Assembly (NCBI GenBank): GCA_964036315.1
Contig: OZ038482.1
Coordinates: forward strand, 8,841,520-8,905,519
Source: Acanthosepion esculentum
Taxonomy: Eukaryota; Mollusca; Cephalopoda; Sepiida; Sepiidae
Reading direction: 5' to 3'
DNA: 64,000 nucleotides
Positions 1 through 11,885 of the stretch are shown one piece after another. Below the pieces are notes generated by a model, which searched no databases, had not been told where the DNA came from, and saw only the letters and a list, made by a program, of their open reading frames with translations. The position numbers were made by a program, and so were the translations under genes. Numbering within the stretch: the stretch's first letter is position 1; each line of letters opens with the position of its first letter.

Positions 1-399
1 AATGCATACAAGTCCATAAGCAATTTGAAGTAAAAAGATAAAAAAGGTCTTTGCAGGACAGAAAATAATAAAAATGTTCATTTATTTTTTTTAAAAAATA
101 AATTAATGTATCAATACGCAACGGTTTTTTTCACAAGCCACGAGAGCGATATATATTTGCGTATTGTTTTTTCTTCAGAGATCACAGTTCAAATTTCCAC
201 AAAGAAAACAAATAAAGTTCGTATTTGAGTTCTTTCTGAGAAGAAAAAAAAAGCAATTTTCAATTTTTTTCTGCCGAAGAATAAAATGAATTCAAGCTTC
301 TTCTTTATTGAAGGTTTAGCATTCCGCAACGACTTTTTTTTTTTTATCAATGTCGATTTCTGTGGAAAAAGCGGATCACAGAGCTTCTCCAGCTTCATA
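1..399. other. AT-rich sequence, nothing identified
   Basis: Short T and A runs and no coding frame that I can support. Short open frames here on both strands overlap each other and are low complexity. Confidence 0.6.
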
Positions 400-720
400 C
401 ATATTTTCAGAAAACCTCAACTTCTGATTGGTCACTTAATATTTAAATCATGTTCGAATAACATCGACCTAGTTCTTGACCTGACTAATAATAATTCCGC
501 CCCAAATCTATCAATGCCTTTCGAGCCTGTCACGTGATTAAATTGATTATAAATACCAGACACGAATTCGTTCTTCTTCTTCCTAGATTTCTCTCGCTAC
601 AAAGGTAATTCCTTTCGCAATATTCAGCGACCCTGTGGAGATTGGCCTAATTTACTGGTGATGATGTCTTCTCTCTGGTGTCTCTTTCACTTTGAACAGG
701 ACCAGCTCGGAGGTAGCCAT
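400..720 (+). promoter_or_regulatory. Candidate promoter with short first exon and 95-bp intron
   Basis: In order on the plus strand: a CCAAT-type ATTGG (about 427), a GC box (CCGCCCC), E-box CACGTG (531-536), TATAAATA (548-555), a pyrimidine-rich start region (about 570-582), a donor AAAG|GTAATT after 604, a pyrimidine-rich tract and an acceptor GAACAG at 699, then GCCATTTTG (YY1-like). This layout is typical of 5'-TOP genes. I find no start codon or coding exon that fits downstream, so the host gene is unknown; it could be a non-coding or dead promoter. Confidence 0.4.
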
Positions 721-1417
721 TTTGTCTGTACTTCTCATTTGAACGCAGGATATTTTCAGTATTGTTTCAAAAGGAAAAACATATCTTTAACCTTGTTTTT
801 GTGAAAATTCAGGTATCTATAGATGGGTTTAAAATCTTGAATTGATGTCAGCAACAAATGCCAACTTCAAGGAGTGAAAAACTTCTTATAAAATATGTCT
901 CTTTTTCCTATGAAATAATTAGTGACATTTTTATTTAGTCTCAGACTAAATATATTCGGAATATAAAAACTCCTTCTTGTTACCACTAATGAATAATAAA
1001 TAATGGAATGGTTTTTAACTCAGAACTTGTCACAAGTTCTTAATTTCAAAAAGTTTCTTCCATTTTAAAATATTCCAAATAAAATATATACGTCGTTCAA
1101 AACAACGGGGAATTTTCTTGGGTACACAGCTCCCACTAAGCTCCAATACTTTCTGTTTAAAAAACGTGCGTATTTCCTTAGACACGCAAGAGACGCCAGC
1201 GCAGTAAAAAACAAAAAACAGTAACATTCAAGTCTAACAAATCAGAGGATAGCATGACCAGACAGTAACACCAAATAATCGTTACTAAATATAAATTTCT
1301 TTTACATAAAAAAAGAACATTTATTCACATTTTTAAAAAGCTCTAATTTACACAAAGTATTAAAAATAAAATATCGATCTGTTTTCAATGTATTTTTCTT
1401 AAATTAATTTCTTAAGC

Positions 1418-1550
1418 TAGGTACCGCCACAGAAACACGAAAACATAAGGTTGAAAATGATTTTTTTTAATGAAAAATCTTGATGCTTTTATTTTAGTTT
1501 GAATTTCAAACTAATAGATTAAATTTAATATTTCTAATGATCAAAATATT
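1418..1550 (+). repeat. Interspersed repeat with GGTACCGCCAC start, copy 1
   Basis: Begins CTAGGTACCGCCAC and continues with an AAGGTT-AAAATGATTTTTT block and TTTTAGTTTGAATTTCAAACTAA. The same order of blocks occurs at 34402-34535 in the same orientation, diverged. Family unknown. Confidence 0.5.
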
Positions 1551-1895
1551 TCTTTAAAACACTTAATAAAAATTATTTTTTTCTTTTACAGTTGTTGCAC
1601 CAAAGTTAAGGAAAATTCTAATAAAAATATTTTGGAAAAAGAATTTAAAGCAAAAATTAAAATAAAATAGAAAATAAATAAGAAACTGGTTAAAAACAAA
1701 ACTGGTCAATAAATTCTCTTCTTTGAATTCCATATTTGTTCCTTTAACTTTACTTTTGCAAGATTTCAAAGTTTTAAAATCATGCCTGCCTTAATTTCAA
1801 TCTTTCTTATGAATAACCGCATTGATTCTTACCATTTAAACTGACATCTGTTTAAAGGAGACTTCAAAATTAACTAGTAAGGACATCTGTTGGAA

Positions 1896-2880
1896 ATGGA
1901 CAAAATTTGGCCTCGTGATGTTATCAAGTACCTACAAAAAAGGTTTAGTCCCCAAGGATATTCATACAGACATGGTTGCTACATTAAGGAACGGTGCACC
2001 AAGCAGCTTTTTTAACAGCGCAAAATTGGTCAGTTATATTTAGGAGGGTTAGAAAGAGTCTTGAAGATTACCCAAAGTCTGGACGTCAAACAACTGCCAC
2101 CACCGAGGGAAACATTGATCGTCTTCACCATTTAGTGATGGATGACGGGCGACTGACTATAAATCAAATAGCCAATGCCATTAGCATAGCCCATGAGAGA
2201 CTTGAGAATATTCTGCAGAATGAACATGGCATGACGAAGGTTTCTACTCGATGGGTACCACGTCTTCTGACATCTGATCAAAGGCGAACCAGGATGAACA
2301 CATCACGGCAAAATCTAATATTGTTTGAGGCAGATCCAGTTGGTTTCCTTGTACGTTTCCTAACCCAGAATGAGTGTTGGCTTCATCACTTTGAACAAGA
2401 GACAAAGAGACAATCCATGCAGTGAAAACACCCCTGCTAACCGGCTCCAAAGAAGGCCAAGGTCATTTCATCAGCTTTTTTTAGATGCAAAAGGCATTGT
2501 GTTTATTGATTATCTTCAAAGGGACCACAACATGAGTTGAGAGTACTAGTAAGGTAGTTACAAAAGGTTACCAAGAGCAAAACGCTCAAGAAAACTGACA
2601 AAGGAGGTCTTGTTTTATGAGGACAATGCTCCAGGACACGTCCTTGGTTTCAATGGCCGCTGTGTGTAACTGTGGCTTTGAATTGGTTGATCACCCTTAC
2701 TCTTCTTCTGATTTGACGATCATCTGTTCCCCAACATAAAAAAACACTTGATTGGGAACCAGTATCGCAGTGATGATGACGTCTTGTTTGCTGTTGTTGA
2801 CTTTTTTGACCAACAGGATGAACAGTCGTCTTTGAACAGTCAGAAGTCAGTTTGTCTGGAAATAAACAATGTAGTTATAA
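1896..2880 (+). pseudogene. mariner transposase pseudogene
   Basis: Starts at ATG 1896 (MDKIWPRDVIKYLQ, then a frameshift into LVPKDIHTDM). The longest clean piece, 1994-2425, has SGRQTTATTE, NQIANAISIAHERLENIL, a WVPRLL-type linker motif and TQNECWLHHF around the first catalytic Asp/Glu region. After 2425 stops and frameshifts break a recognisable rest (YEDNAP and DHPYYSSDL-like blocks, up to about 2870). A dead copy of a full-length mariner. Terminal repeats and TA duplications were not resolved. Confidence 0.9.
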
Positions 2881-4037
2881 CTAAGAATAGATGAAATTAA
2901 TGCATGCAAGATTTCATTGCTCTAGCATCACTCCTTCATATTCAGCCAATTAACTTTTCGGAACACTCTCGTAAATTCGGATCATTCGTATGATGTATGT
3001 TGCTTATTTTATTCTGATTTAAACTTTTTCTTCCAGGTGTCTCAAATTTGAAACTTATTAGTACCGAATGAATTTTCCCCTCAATGATTAAAATCCGTTG
3101 TCGTTTTTACAATATTTTCTCTTATAGGCTAAAGAGCAACTGTATTTCATTCGAGAAATGAAAATTGATTGAAATACTTGAATTGGTATGTAAAATATTT
3201 CCAATTAAAACCAACATGGCGTCTCTTTTTGGGCATCTCGACTGGCGGAAATAAGATGGATTCACAAAATACGCCGCTTTGGCACTGGAGATTCATTCCA
3301 TCAGATTTTATCTTCCATTACACATCAATAAATATGGTTAACATTATGTGTCTTCGGGTATTTTGGAGGAGTACGTATAATAAAATACCTTGTATGGTAT
3401 CTTCTATCGTGCGAGGACATAAAATAAGTGTGAAAGCTGTTGCCAATCGTCTTTACTTGGGTGTACTTCTTGGATAAAATAACTGTTCAAGATCAGTGTT
3501 TAAACTCAGCTAAAGAGGTAACACTTTGAATGTCGATTTTCAAGACAGGCAGACCCTTCTCAATTGGAATATTGGTGTAATAGTCTTAAAAGGATTTTCC
3601 CTGGGAGAAAATGGGGGAAAAGAGAACGTCACATCTCTTAGCTCAAATATTAGGAAAAGGCGCATTCAATAACGAACAAAACTCGAAACTCTTATGTGAA
3701 ATTTGAAAGGAACAAACATTTATTACGATGACATCAAAAATAAAACAAAATATTTTTTTTGCAAAAAGGCTTGCACAAAATTTCCTTTTGTGCACATTAT
3801 TAAAAATAAGGCAAGAAAACAGATCAAAACTATAGAAATTATAGTATCTTAAAGATATTTACAATACAATCTTCAAATTATGGATAAAAAAACTTGAGAA
3901 GGTAATGCGAAAACATTAAATAAGGTTGAAAATACTATTTACAAAAGAGATGCATCCACTTAATAGAAAGACGACAGCTGAGCAAAACATTACGTGCATC
4001 ACTGCGACTTTTAACAATAATTTTTAAATTTCTTTCA
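2881..4037. other. Unassigned sequence
   Basis: No gene identified. A 102-codon open frame at 3169-3477 has no recognisable motif. A good start context, CCAACATGGCG at about 3213, opens only 12 codons. Strong acceptor-like sites (TTCTTCCAG near 3037, TTTCTTTCAG near 4037) occur but cannot be tied to a gene. Confidence 0.4.
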
Positions 4038-4330
4038 GGTTCCTTTTCGTTGTCGGTGACGGCGTGGTCGGCTTTTAGTTTTTCTTTGTGCGTCTTCCTT
4101 TTCGTTATCGATGACGTCCTTGTGAATGCCGAAACCTTTCAGCCTTTGCTCTCCATGTGGCTCCTAGCGACTTCCGCATGTGAACGCCGCAATCCCTTCC
4201 ACTCTCCGCCTCTCAGAAGCCAACCGGCCACTTTTGCATGTGGAAGCTAAGTCCCTTCTCCTCACTATCCGCTGACCCGTCTTCTGATATATCCGCGAAA
4301 GAGCCTCAAACGAGTCTCAACTTTAAATTT
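4038..4330 (+). other. GC-richer block with internal direct repeats, function unknown
   Basis: Clearly richer in G+C than its surroundings. The motif TCCTTTTCGTT(G/A)TCG(G/A)TGACG occurs twice about 60 bp apart (around 4040 and 4100), and GCATGTG(G/A)A also twice (around 4170 and 4235). A 66-codon frame (4050-4250) is open but unrecognised. It could be an old exon, a promoter or a piece of a retroelement. Confidence 0.35.
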
Positions 4331-4519
4331 ATGTTGGTGGAAGCCACTCTTTTGATTGGACAATAAGTATAAAGATTATATATTTTTGGAATTTGACAAA
4401 TGAATCACCAATAGTCCGCCATGTACGTTATTTCTGGCATAGAAACTTTTACAGACAAATTTAGCACATGAAATATATTTTTATAAGCCGTCTGGTTTTC
4501 ATTTAAATACACTTTAAAA

Positions 4520-4861
4520 CAATGATTGCCAACGTGGGGCGCATACCCCACCGGTGGGGCATGGTAATATCTTGGTGGGGCATGCGTAGGATGTGCACCC
4601 TTTGGCTTACTATACCAACAGAATAAGGAGGCAATTCGGGAATTTAATTGTTAATTGTTTTCTAGTGAGTTTGAGTGAGTGTTAATGTTAATGCGTGTTA
4701 ATACATACGATGCATATACAATATGCATACATAAAAATATTTTGTGTGTATGTACGTACATGTGTAATTGGCATACATGTAAGAATTAAATATTACAGAG
4801 GGTACCAGAATTTTAGAAATACCAAAGTGGGTCATGGCTCAAAATCGGTTGGGAACCACTG
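4520..4861. mobile_element. Non-autonomous hAT-type DNA transposon with 8-bp TSD
   Basis: 342 bp flanked by a perfect 8-bp direct repeat CTTTAAAA (4512-4519 and 4862-4869). The ends are inverted: 5' CAATGATTGCCAAC, and the 3' end read inward is CAGTGGTTCCCAACC. The CAGTGGTTCYCAACC terminus and 8-bp target duplication are hallmarks of hAT elements. No transposase inside. Confidence 0.88.
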
Positions 4862-5044
4862 CTTTAAAATAAGAGTATAAGACAAACCTAGACTATTATA
4901 ATATTTATTTATTTTATTTGCTTTTTTAATTTTTCATGTTAGTAATTAATAAAAAAAAAAATTACAGTCCCTCTACTGAATTTTCATCAGTTGGGTCTTG
5001 GGTTGTCAGTCTAAGTTATACACATTTCTGTTCCGTGTCTCTGG

Positions 5045-5770
5045 GGACGTGAGCGATCATAGCTCTCCATGAATAACCCTGAGTAAGTTTGGTCTTTTCT
5101 CAGTCTCCATTTGTCCCTGTTCTGCCATCCGTTTACTCAAACTCGTCATGCAGGTCACTCGCTGTTTTTCTCTGACCTTCTTGCCTTCACTATGTCCCGT
5201 GAGTATTAAATTCTCCAACTCCTCTTTTCTAGTTATGTGTCCCAGAAATTTCAACTCTTTCTGATTCTAAACATATTTCCTTCTTGTTCCCATTTTCCTT
5301 GAAACTTCCGCATAACTCGCATGTCCCATCCATGGTATTCTCAGTATCCTTATGTAGAACCACATTTCTGATGCCTCGAGTCGCGTTTTCATATGTCAGG
5401 AGATTGTTCACTGCTATATAGGAGGGCCGATATTACATAACAGTTCAGCACTCTTCTTTGCTTCGAATGAAATTTTCCTGTTTATTAAAACTTTACTTAG
5501 CTTTTGGAAGGTATCTTTCGCTATTTCAATGCGACTTCTGATTTCTATGTCACATTTTTCACTCTCTGTTAAAACACTTCAAAAATATTTATATTTTTGT
5601 ACTTGTTTGATTTTGCTATTTCCAATTTAAGGTTCGCATCTTGGGCTTTTCCTCTTACTGGCAAAACCATATATTCTCACTTCTAACAATTGATGTTTAC
5701 TTCTTTCTTCTCACTTCATAACCTTCTTTGGGAGTTCTTGCAGTTTCTATTCTTTGTCTGCTATTAACAC
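5045..5770 (-). pseudogene. Non-LTR retrotransposon reverse transcriptase fragment (C-terminal part)
   Basis: Read in the minus direction across frameshifts: ANLKLEIAKSNKYK-like start, LINRKI, VLNCYVISALLYSSEQ, then MWFYIRILRIPWMGH, ELKFLGHITRKEELENLIL and SKRMAEQG. These are the conserved blocks at the end of LINE reverse transcriptases. Several stops and frame changes show that it is dead. 5'-truncated as usual for LINEs. Confidence 0.85.
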
Positions 5771-6029
5771 AAGGCAATTAAAAAAAATCCTAACACCTCA
5801 ACGCTCTGAAATTACAACGTTAGTGTACGTATGTGTATCTGGGGGATTTTAAAACTTGACCCAACTGAATTTCTAAATTCTGACCCAATGATTAAACAGA
5901 TTTTTCTGAAGGACGTCTTGGTTAGGTTGAGAACTTTTTCAGCACACCCCTCTGAATAATCAAATATTTATGTTTCAACATATAAAAAAAAACGTATGTC
6001 TGATTTTTGTTCGCTAAGGTCTGGCTAAT

Positions 6030-6034
<5 letters not shown>

Positions 6035-6071
<37 letters not shown>
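6035..6071. repeat. (TA)n microsatellite
   Basis: About 18 TA units directly left of the Tigger-type MITE; (TA) units resume after it at 6239-6250, so the MITE sits inside the tract. Confidence 0.95.
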
Positions 6072-6075
<4 letters not shown>

Positions 6076-6238
6076 TAACCCGGATATAAGAGACCCGGAT
6101 ATAAGAGAAATTTTCTCTGGTCCCAAATTAGAGCCATACTTACCTAAACAAAATAGACCAAACCCGGATATAAGAGAAACCCGGATATAAGAGACTTCTT
6201 CTCCGGTCCCGACAACTCTCTTATATCCGGGTTACACT
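6072..6238. mobile_element. Tigger/pogo-like MITE in a TA tract
   Basis: 167 bp with ends GTGTAACCCGGATATAAG and its reverse complement, flanked by TA. The motif CCCGGATATAAGAGA is tandemly doubled at each end, giving four copies in two inverted pairs. Size, TA target and ends fit a non-autonomous Tc1/mariner-superfamily element of the Tigger type. Confidence 0.82.
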
Positions 6239-6249
6239 GTATATATATA

Positions 6250-7084
6250 TAATTATTATTTTTTTAAAATACATTTCCATCGCGACACAGAAATTATTAT
6301 ATTTCGCAGCCAAAACTTAAATCTTAAATTAAAATTAAAATTTGAAGTTTCGTTCCATTTTCAAGCGATGCTGAGAATAAACTTCTAAAAAAATTGAGTT
6401 ACTCTATTTATAAGCCAAATTTTAAATTGGTGGGGAAATAGAATTTTTTTATTAAGAGGGTGTTGGCTTTTTTGACGAAAGAAAATACAAGTATAATTTT
6501 TATGTGGCAAAGTGAAAGTCGGTTATGATTAGGTGGGAGTTAGAGATTTCTGTCTGTTGAATACTGAATTCCTTTTATACGGACTTATTCCATGTCTGCT
6601 TTTTTATTTTGAGTTACAATACATTTGGCATTTATTTTTTTTTAATTAATTTTCTTGTATTCTGAAACTATATCGAAATTTTCTTAAAGGGATTTTCAAA
6701 TATGATGACGTCATATTATTTTATATTTTAAGTGATAAAGATCTAAAATATTATATTTTATTTACTAATAAAGTATATATGGTATTATTGTAAAATTAAA
6801 ATATTAAAATTTAATTAGGCATTTATAAATTAGTTTATTAATGGTCAAATAATAGATATTTAATTATGCAAATTATTTTTATAATTAATTATTTTTTAAG
6901 GAAAATATAAGACAATATCTACAAAAAACTGCTATTTCATTTCTTTGATTTAATAGGTTTTTATATTTCAGAAACTTAAAATAAAATAGGAACTTATGCT
7001 CTACTGTGTATTGAGCACTGTTTTTTTTTTAAATAAATACTAAAGAACTCTGGATTATAAATTTCTTCTTTCTTTTTATTTTTG

Positions 7085-7086
<2 letters not shown>
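6250..7086. other. Very AT-rich sequence, nothing identified
   Basis: No coding or repeat feature recognised between the MITE and the next (TA)n tract. Confidence 0.6.

Positions 7087-7153
<67 letters not shown>
7087..7153. repeat. (TA)n microsatellite
   Basis: About 33 TA units, uninterrupted. Confidence 0.97.
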
Positions 7154-7156
<3 letters not shown>

Positions 7157-7159
<3 letters not shown>

Positions 7160-8030
7160 GGCGAATAATAAGAATGAAAAGAATACCTTTAGGCGATTTA
7201 GGTTTTATTCAACTTAAAGAACGCACGAGGTAGATACAAGATGGCGATCTGAGAACATGTAAACAAAGGGGGACAATCCCCTAGAAAAGGGCAAACAACT
7301 CTGAAATAAGTATCATTTTACCACAATTATTAAAGACAACAGACAAGGTACTGCGAGTTATCTTTCTCTTTAATTATTCCTGCATTTGTACAAGTATTTT
7401 TAATGACATTTTAGGGGACCGGCGGGTTAATGTGAGGATAAAATCTCTGGACTAAGACTTCCTGCTGGCCAGTCCCACTACATAGTAATGTTGGACTATG
7501 ACGGAGTCCAAAGAAAGCAAAATAAAACGAACAAGACAGATATATATGTACAAAACAATTATATATTAATGACAAACAGATTGATACACGAATTTACAAA
7601 TACATCATTTAAAACATGAATAAAGCGTTAGTGTCTGTATGGAAAGTTGTTTGTGTGTGTGTGTTGAATGTCCGTACGGTTGTGAATTTCGTTTTAGCGT
7701 GTTCCCAGAATATGGGAAACGCTGGTTGTGTATTAGAGTTCACATATTGGATATGTTAGAGAAAGTTTTTCAGTACCTCGCACCACGTGCCAGGTTGTCT
7801 GCCCCAGGAGAGGCAGTTTTGGCCGCACGTGTGCGAAGCCGTGGGAAGAGCCGTGGAAAGAGAAAGAGGCGAAAGGTCAGCCCGTATTTATACTCCCGGG
7901 AGAGAGAGACCCCTGTTGAAAGGGTTACGAAACGAAGAGGAGATAACCCGATAACATAAAGTGTGTAAAAATTGTCCAAATGTTCTATATATCCAAACGC
8001 ATTCGGCTAGTCTATTAAACATTATCAACA
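7157..8030 (-). mobile_element. Candidate solo LTR
   Basis: On the minus strand this block starts TGTTGATAATG and ends GCCACA (TG...CA). It holds a TATA box (GAGTATAAATACGGG, around 7885) and an AATAAA signal near 7212. It is GC-richer than its surroundings and lies between two (TA)n tracts. No clean target duplication or internal region was found, so the LTR call is tentative. Confidence 0.4.
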
Positions 8031-8055
8031 ATTTATTTTTACAATATATATTTTA

Positions 8056-8058
<3 letters not shown>

Positions 8059-8088
<30 letters not shown>
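8059..8088. repeat. (TA)n microsatellite
   Basis: About 15 TA units. Confidence 0.95.
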
Positions 8089-8089
<1 letters not shown>

Positions 8090-8149
8090 ATACTGATTGC
8101 AATATTTTTTTATTTTCCAAACACGGTCATTACGTTGTGGCAATTATTA

Positions 8150-8700
8150 CACACTTTATGTCCATGGACCTAAAATTACTGAAGCGCCTTGGTATTAACG
8201 AGCTGCAAACACCAGGGACCGATCCCTTTAGGCAATATCTTGTTGCGGGGCCGAACAAAAATCCGACCCCACGCTGCAAGACGTGCTTTCAAAAACTTCC
8301 TTAAAACTTCGGGAGTTCCCTGCATCCTTTAGCGACGACACTCTGTACTTTGACACCAGCCTAGCCAGCCCCAGGCCCTACATTCCACCGACACTTCGTA
8401 GACAGGTATTTCAACATTTCCATGGGCTATCTCATCCGAGTAAGTGATCCACAGTCAAACTAATTACTGACCGATTCGTTTGGCCGAACGTGAATGCGGA
8501 CATCCGAGAATGGGCCTCCACGTGCTTGGAGTGCCAGAAATGCAAAGTCCACCGACACACTAAATCCCACGTCGGCACTTTCAGCGATCCCGATGCACGG
8601 TTCTCACACATACACGTCGATGGTAATTCACCCGACCAAGTTCTCTCTTTCTCCGTATCACATGTTATAAGGAAACACGTGACAGAATCTGTAATGGATA
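8150..8700 (+). pseudogene. Ty3/gypsy pol fragment: integrase zinc-binding region
   Basis: After about 8308 the frame reads DDTLYFDTSLASPRPYIPP, LRRQVFQHFHGLSHPS (the two His), then FVWPNVNADIREWASTCLEC and CQKCK (the CxxC pair), and FSHIHVD with the first catalytic Asp. This is the HHCC zinc finger and the start of the core of a gypsy integrase. A stop follows SHPSK and the frame is lost after 8630. The 5' part (8150-8300) may be the end of RNase H but is weak. Confidence 0.85.
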
Positions 8701-8719
8701 TTTTCTAATATTGAGATGT

Positions 8720-9490
8720 ATAGGTTCAACTCTGAGGAGAGGAGTTTGGAAAGCGCTAAGTACAGTTTTTGATACGTAGAGAAATACAAATTATGAAGGG
8801 AATTTTGGTAACGGTGTTTATTGTTTTCAGGAAGGTAGGAAAGTATATTTAATTTGGTGCTAGGCTGAGTGAAGGTAGAAGAGAATGGCAGAATAAGGGA
8901 GATTGGGTTGCGATAAACGTCCAAGATGAGCAAGTACATTAAAATCAGTATTTAAGATTCTGGGTTTTTACCATGGCTTGAATAGTGTCAGTCAATGGCT
9001 CTGTTGCAAAATATGCAACCATCTTATTCACAAGGCACACCATTACGGTCTTCATGTTGTGTTATGAATGATAAAATACCAACATTTTCTCGTATCTGGG
9101 GGACTCTCTAGAATGGCCCAGTAGGCAAAACGGAAAGAGATAAGAAAAGGGATAAGGTTGGACTTTAATGTCATTGCAATAAATAAATAAAAATAAAACA
9201 CCATTTTACGTTTCAAATAATAGAGAAAATCAACTTAGAAATTGTTTTTTTTTTTTTAGCAGATTTTCTGTCTGCCTTAAATATCCGAAAATGAAAGGTC
9301 AAGAATAGAGTCAGGATGTAGATAGAAGATAGTGCAATATTATGTCAAAAAACGTATGTAGCTTGTTTATTATTGCACAACTCAAAATCAGTGATGAATT
9401 ATCAAGTTATCAAATTGAGATTTGAGTAGAATGTGAAACACAACACCATTGTTCAATGATTTTCAAACATCTCGTTTATAAAAGCTTGTA
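8720..9490. other. Unassigned non-coding sequence
   Basis: A 93-codon minus-strand frame (8658-8939) overlaps the integrase remnant and has no motif. Nothing else recognised. Confidence 0.5.
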
Positions 9491-9496
9491 GACTTA

Positions 9497-10059
9497 CACC
9501 CTTTTGTAAATTAATTGAAACAAAACGAATAATTCCGTTATTTACTTTTTATTGTATTTTTCCAATGAAACATGACCCAGGGCACACATATTAGTACTTC
9601 GTATATTCATTTCACGAAGTCGTTCCTTGCAAACTGACCACAGATTCTCGATTGGATTTACATCAGGAGAGTTTCCGGGCCAGTCTATAGTACTTTGATT
9701 TGCTCACTGGTAAGGCTCGCCAGTATGTTCGTGCAGCGTTATAATTTTCGTACGCTACCTTGGAGTAACGTCCATCGCAGTAAATGGCTGTAGGATAACT
9801 AATCGACAGTCGAGACAATAGAGTCTGGGCTTGATAAAAATCTGATGCAATCACGGATGACGCAATATTTTCCAAGGCCAAACCAATTTCATCATACACC
9901 CTGAAAATAAATTCATATTACTGCACACCACTGCAAATTACCTAATCCGAGGAAAAATACAAATTGATTACACCCTGTCACTCCAGTTGGTCTAAAACAG
10001 ACCCTATGGTGAAAGAAAGGAAACTAAAGCGGTCGTTTCAATTAATTTGAACAAGGGTG
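9497..10059 (-). mobile_element. Internally deleted Tc1-like element
   Basis: Ends TACACCCTTTTGTAAATTAA and, inverted, TACACCCTTGTTCAAATTAA, each with TA at the border. On the minus strand about 9560-9700 reads DWPGNSPDVNPIENLWSVCK, the Tc1 block that carries the third catalytic residue region (PDxNPIEN). Stops and frameshifts occur and most of the transposase is missing. Confidence 0.88.
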
Positions 10060-11880
10060 TATAGACTGAAAAAGAGTTACACTGGAGACTGCAATCACAG
10101 GTTGATTGATTCAAACACCAATTTCTTATTATAGACAGTTTGGTTATCTCTGAGATTATTATCGCCATGTGCCAGACTAAGTTTAACTTATCCGTACACG
10201 TTGGTAGTGCATGAAAATGTCTGACCAATTAAAAATTGGGTGTCTCCAGTGGCTTAGCAGAAAAAATAAGAATAGATTACCAACATGAAGCAAACAGAAA
10301 GAAGTATTTATCTGCATATGCCCATGCTATAACATAATGTAACAAAGTTTAATGAGGGATTTCGGGGAAAAAAACTATTAGAAATTCCTAAAACCTTCTC
10401 AGCATTTCCACTTTTGGAGATGCCTGAGGTGCTGGATAATGATACCAAATCCCTCCTGAATGAGAGATACTGCCTGGTAGGACAGTCCTCTGTGTCTTGA
10501 ATGAATATTAATGCCAAACTTCCTCCCGGCTTGAGAAAGGGGCATATATGGAAGCAACCAGGCAGAATCATTAAGTTATATGGTCTTGGAGCAAATCTCG
10601 GTAATTAAAAAGATTAGACCAATTCATGGCAAAATGACTTCATCTGGCAGTGAGAAAAATGGTTCTCATATAATTCTATTTGTCTGTAATGTAGCTAGAC
10701 AGGGTTCAAATTCTGGAAAGGTTAAGATTCTGATCTTGACAATATATCTACCTGTTTCAAATCTTCAATAACGAAGGAAGTTGAAGCAAGTGATTTTGTT
10801 TCTAAGCATCCAACAGAGATCATATTTATCTCTCAACTTTACTGAAAAGGTTAACACTTTGAAAAATATTCTGACAGCACCAGTTATAAAACATGTCTAG
10901 GAAGACAGATTTTTCATGCCACTAGACCAACTGTACAGATGAGACAATCATAGAATCAGCTGCTTTTATTGAGAGGGAAATCCATGGTTTTTATAATACA
11001 CTCAATGTAGTTGAGGGCACATTTATTCATAAGTGATTTCACTTGGATTCTCTTGCACACCTTATTTTCGGTTGATACTCTAAGAATTTATCACCAATTT
11101 CCTAATTTCTTGGCAGATGCCTGATCTCCCCAACATGTTGATGCTATTCAATAAAGTGATTCATTTTTGTGCATTCTGGAAAGAAAATGGTTTTCCTGTT
11201 CTTTCTTGGTGAATTATTTAGCCACATAACATGTATTGTGTCCCAATGTGAATTTCATTATTAAAATAGTCTTGGAAGTTAGATACGGTAATGATAGAAT
11301 CATCAATTATTATAGCATACATCCAACAATTTATTGTGCTGATTCCAATGAGTGAATACTGAAATTACTCACAGATAAGTGTGAACATGCACTTGACATT
11401 TACTGTTTGATAAACTAAAGTTGAATTGCTTTTGTGCTACTCATACAGAATAGCATAGCTGATAAAGAGAATTATAAATTTCAAGATTGGTATCTCACTA
11501 GCATTATATAATCATTTTATGAAGCAGTCATTAAATGAAAGTTTTTTGTTTTTTTTTTTAAAATAAAAATACTATTCTGGTTAATGTATTTGCAGGCAAA
11601 GTTAAGAACTACAAAAAATAATCTAAATTCCCAATGGAAGTATATGTATTGATAAACTGTTATGTAAATATATAAGGCTTTCACACAGTTTTCCACTAAC
11701 TGGCCAATGATTAGCCCATGTGATTTGATTCTCAATCACATTGGTGTGTGTATTAGAAACTGAGAATGATCTGCTGCATTTTCAAAAAGAAACAATAGGT
11801 GAAAAACAAATGCCATGTCTAGAAATTAACCATTTCCAATATAATGAAATAGGTGTTTAATCAGGCTTTGTTTGCTATCT
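10060..11880. other. Unassigned region with a short unexplained open frame
   Basis: A frame at about 10333-10500 (plus) runs NVTKFNEGFRG to LLEMPEVLDNDTKSLLNERY and on to a stop. The composition looks protein-like, but I do not recognise it and see no splice context. It may be a processed fragment or chance. The rest is AT-rich without features. Confidence 0.3.
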
Positions 11881-11885
11881 GAGTA

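Noticed and set aside
650..700. Box C/D snoRNA in the short intron of the candidate promoter region
   Set aside because: A C box (GTGATGA near 658) is present, but I found no D box (CTGA) before the acceptor and no terminal stem.
3169..3477. 102-codon open frame
   Set aside because: No motif, no splice or promoter support that I can tie to it, and mixed low-complexity composition. Left as unassigned sequence.
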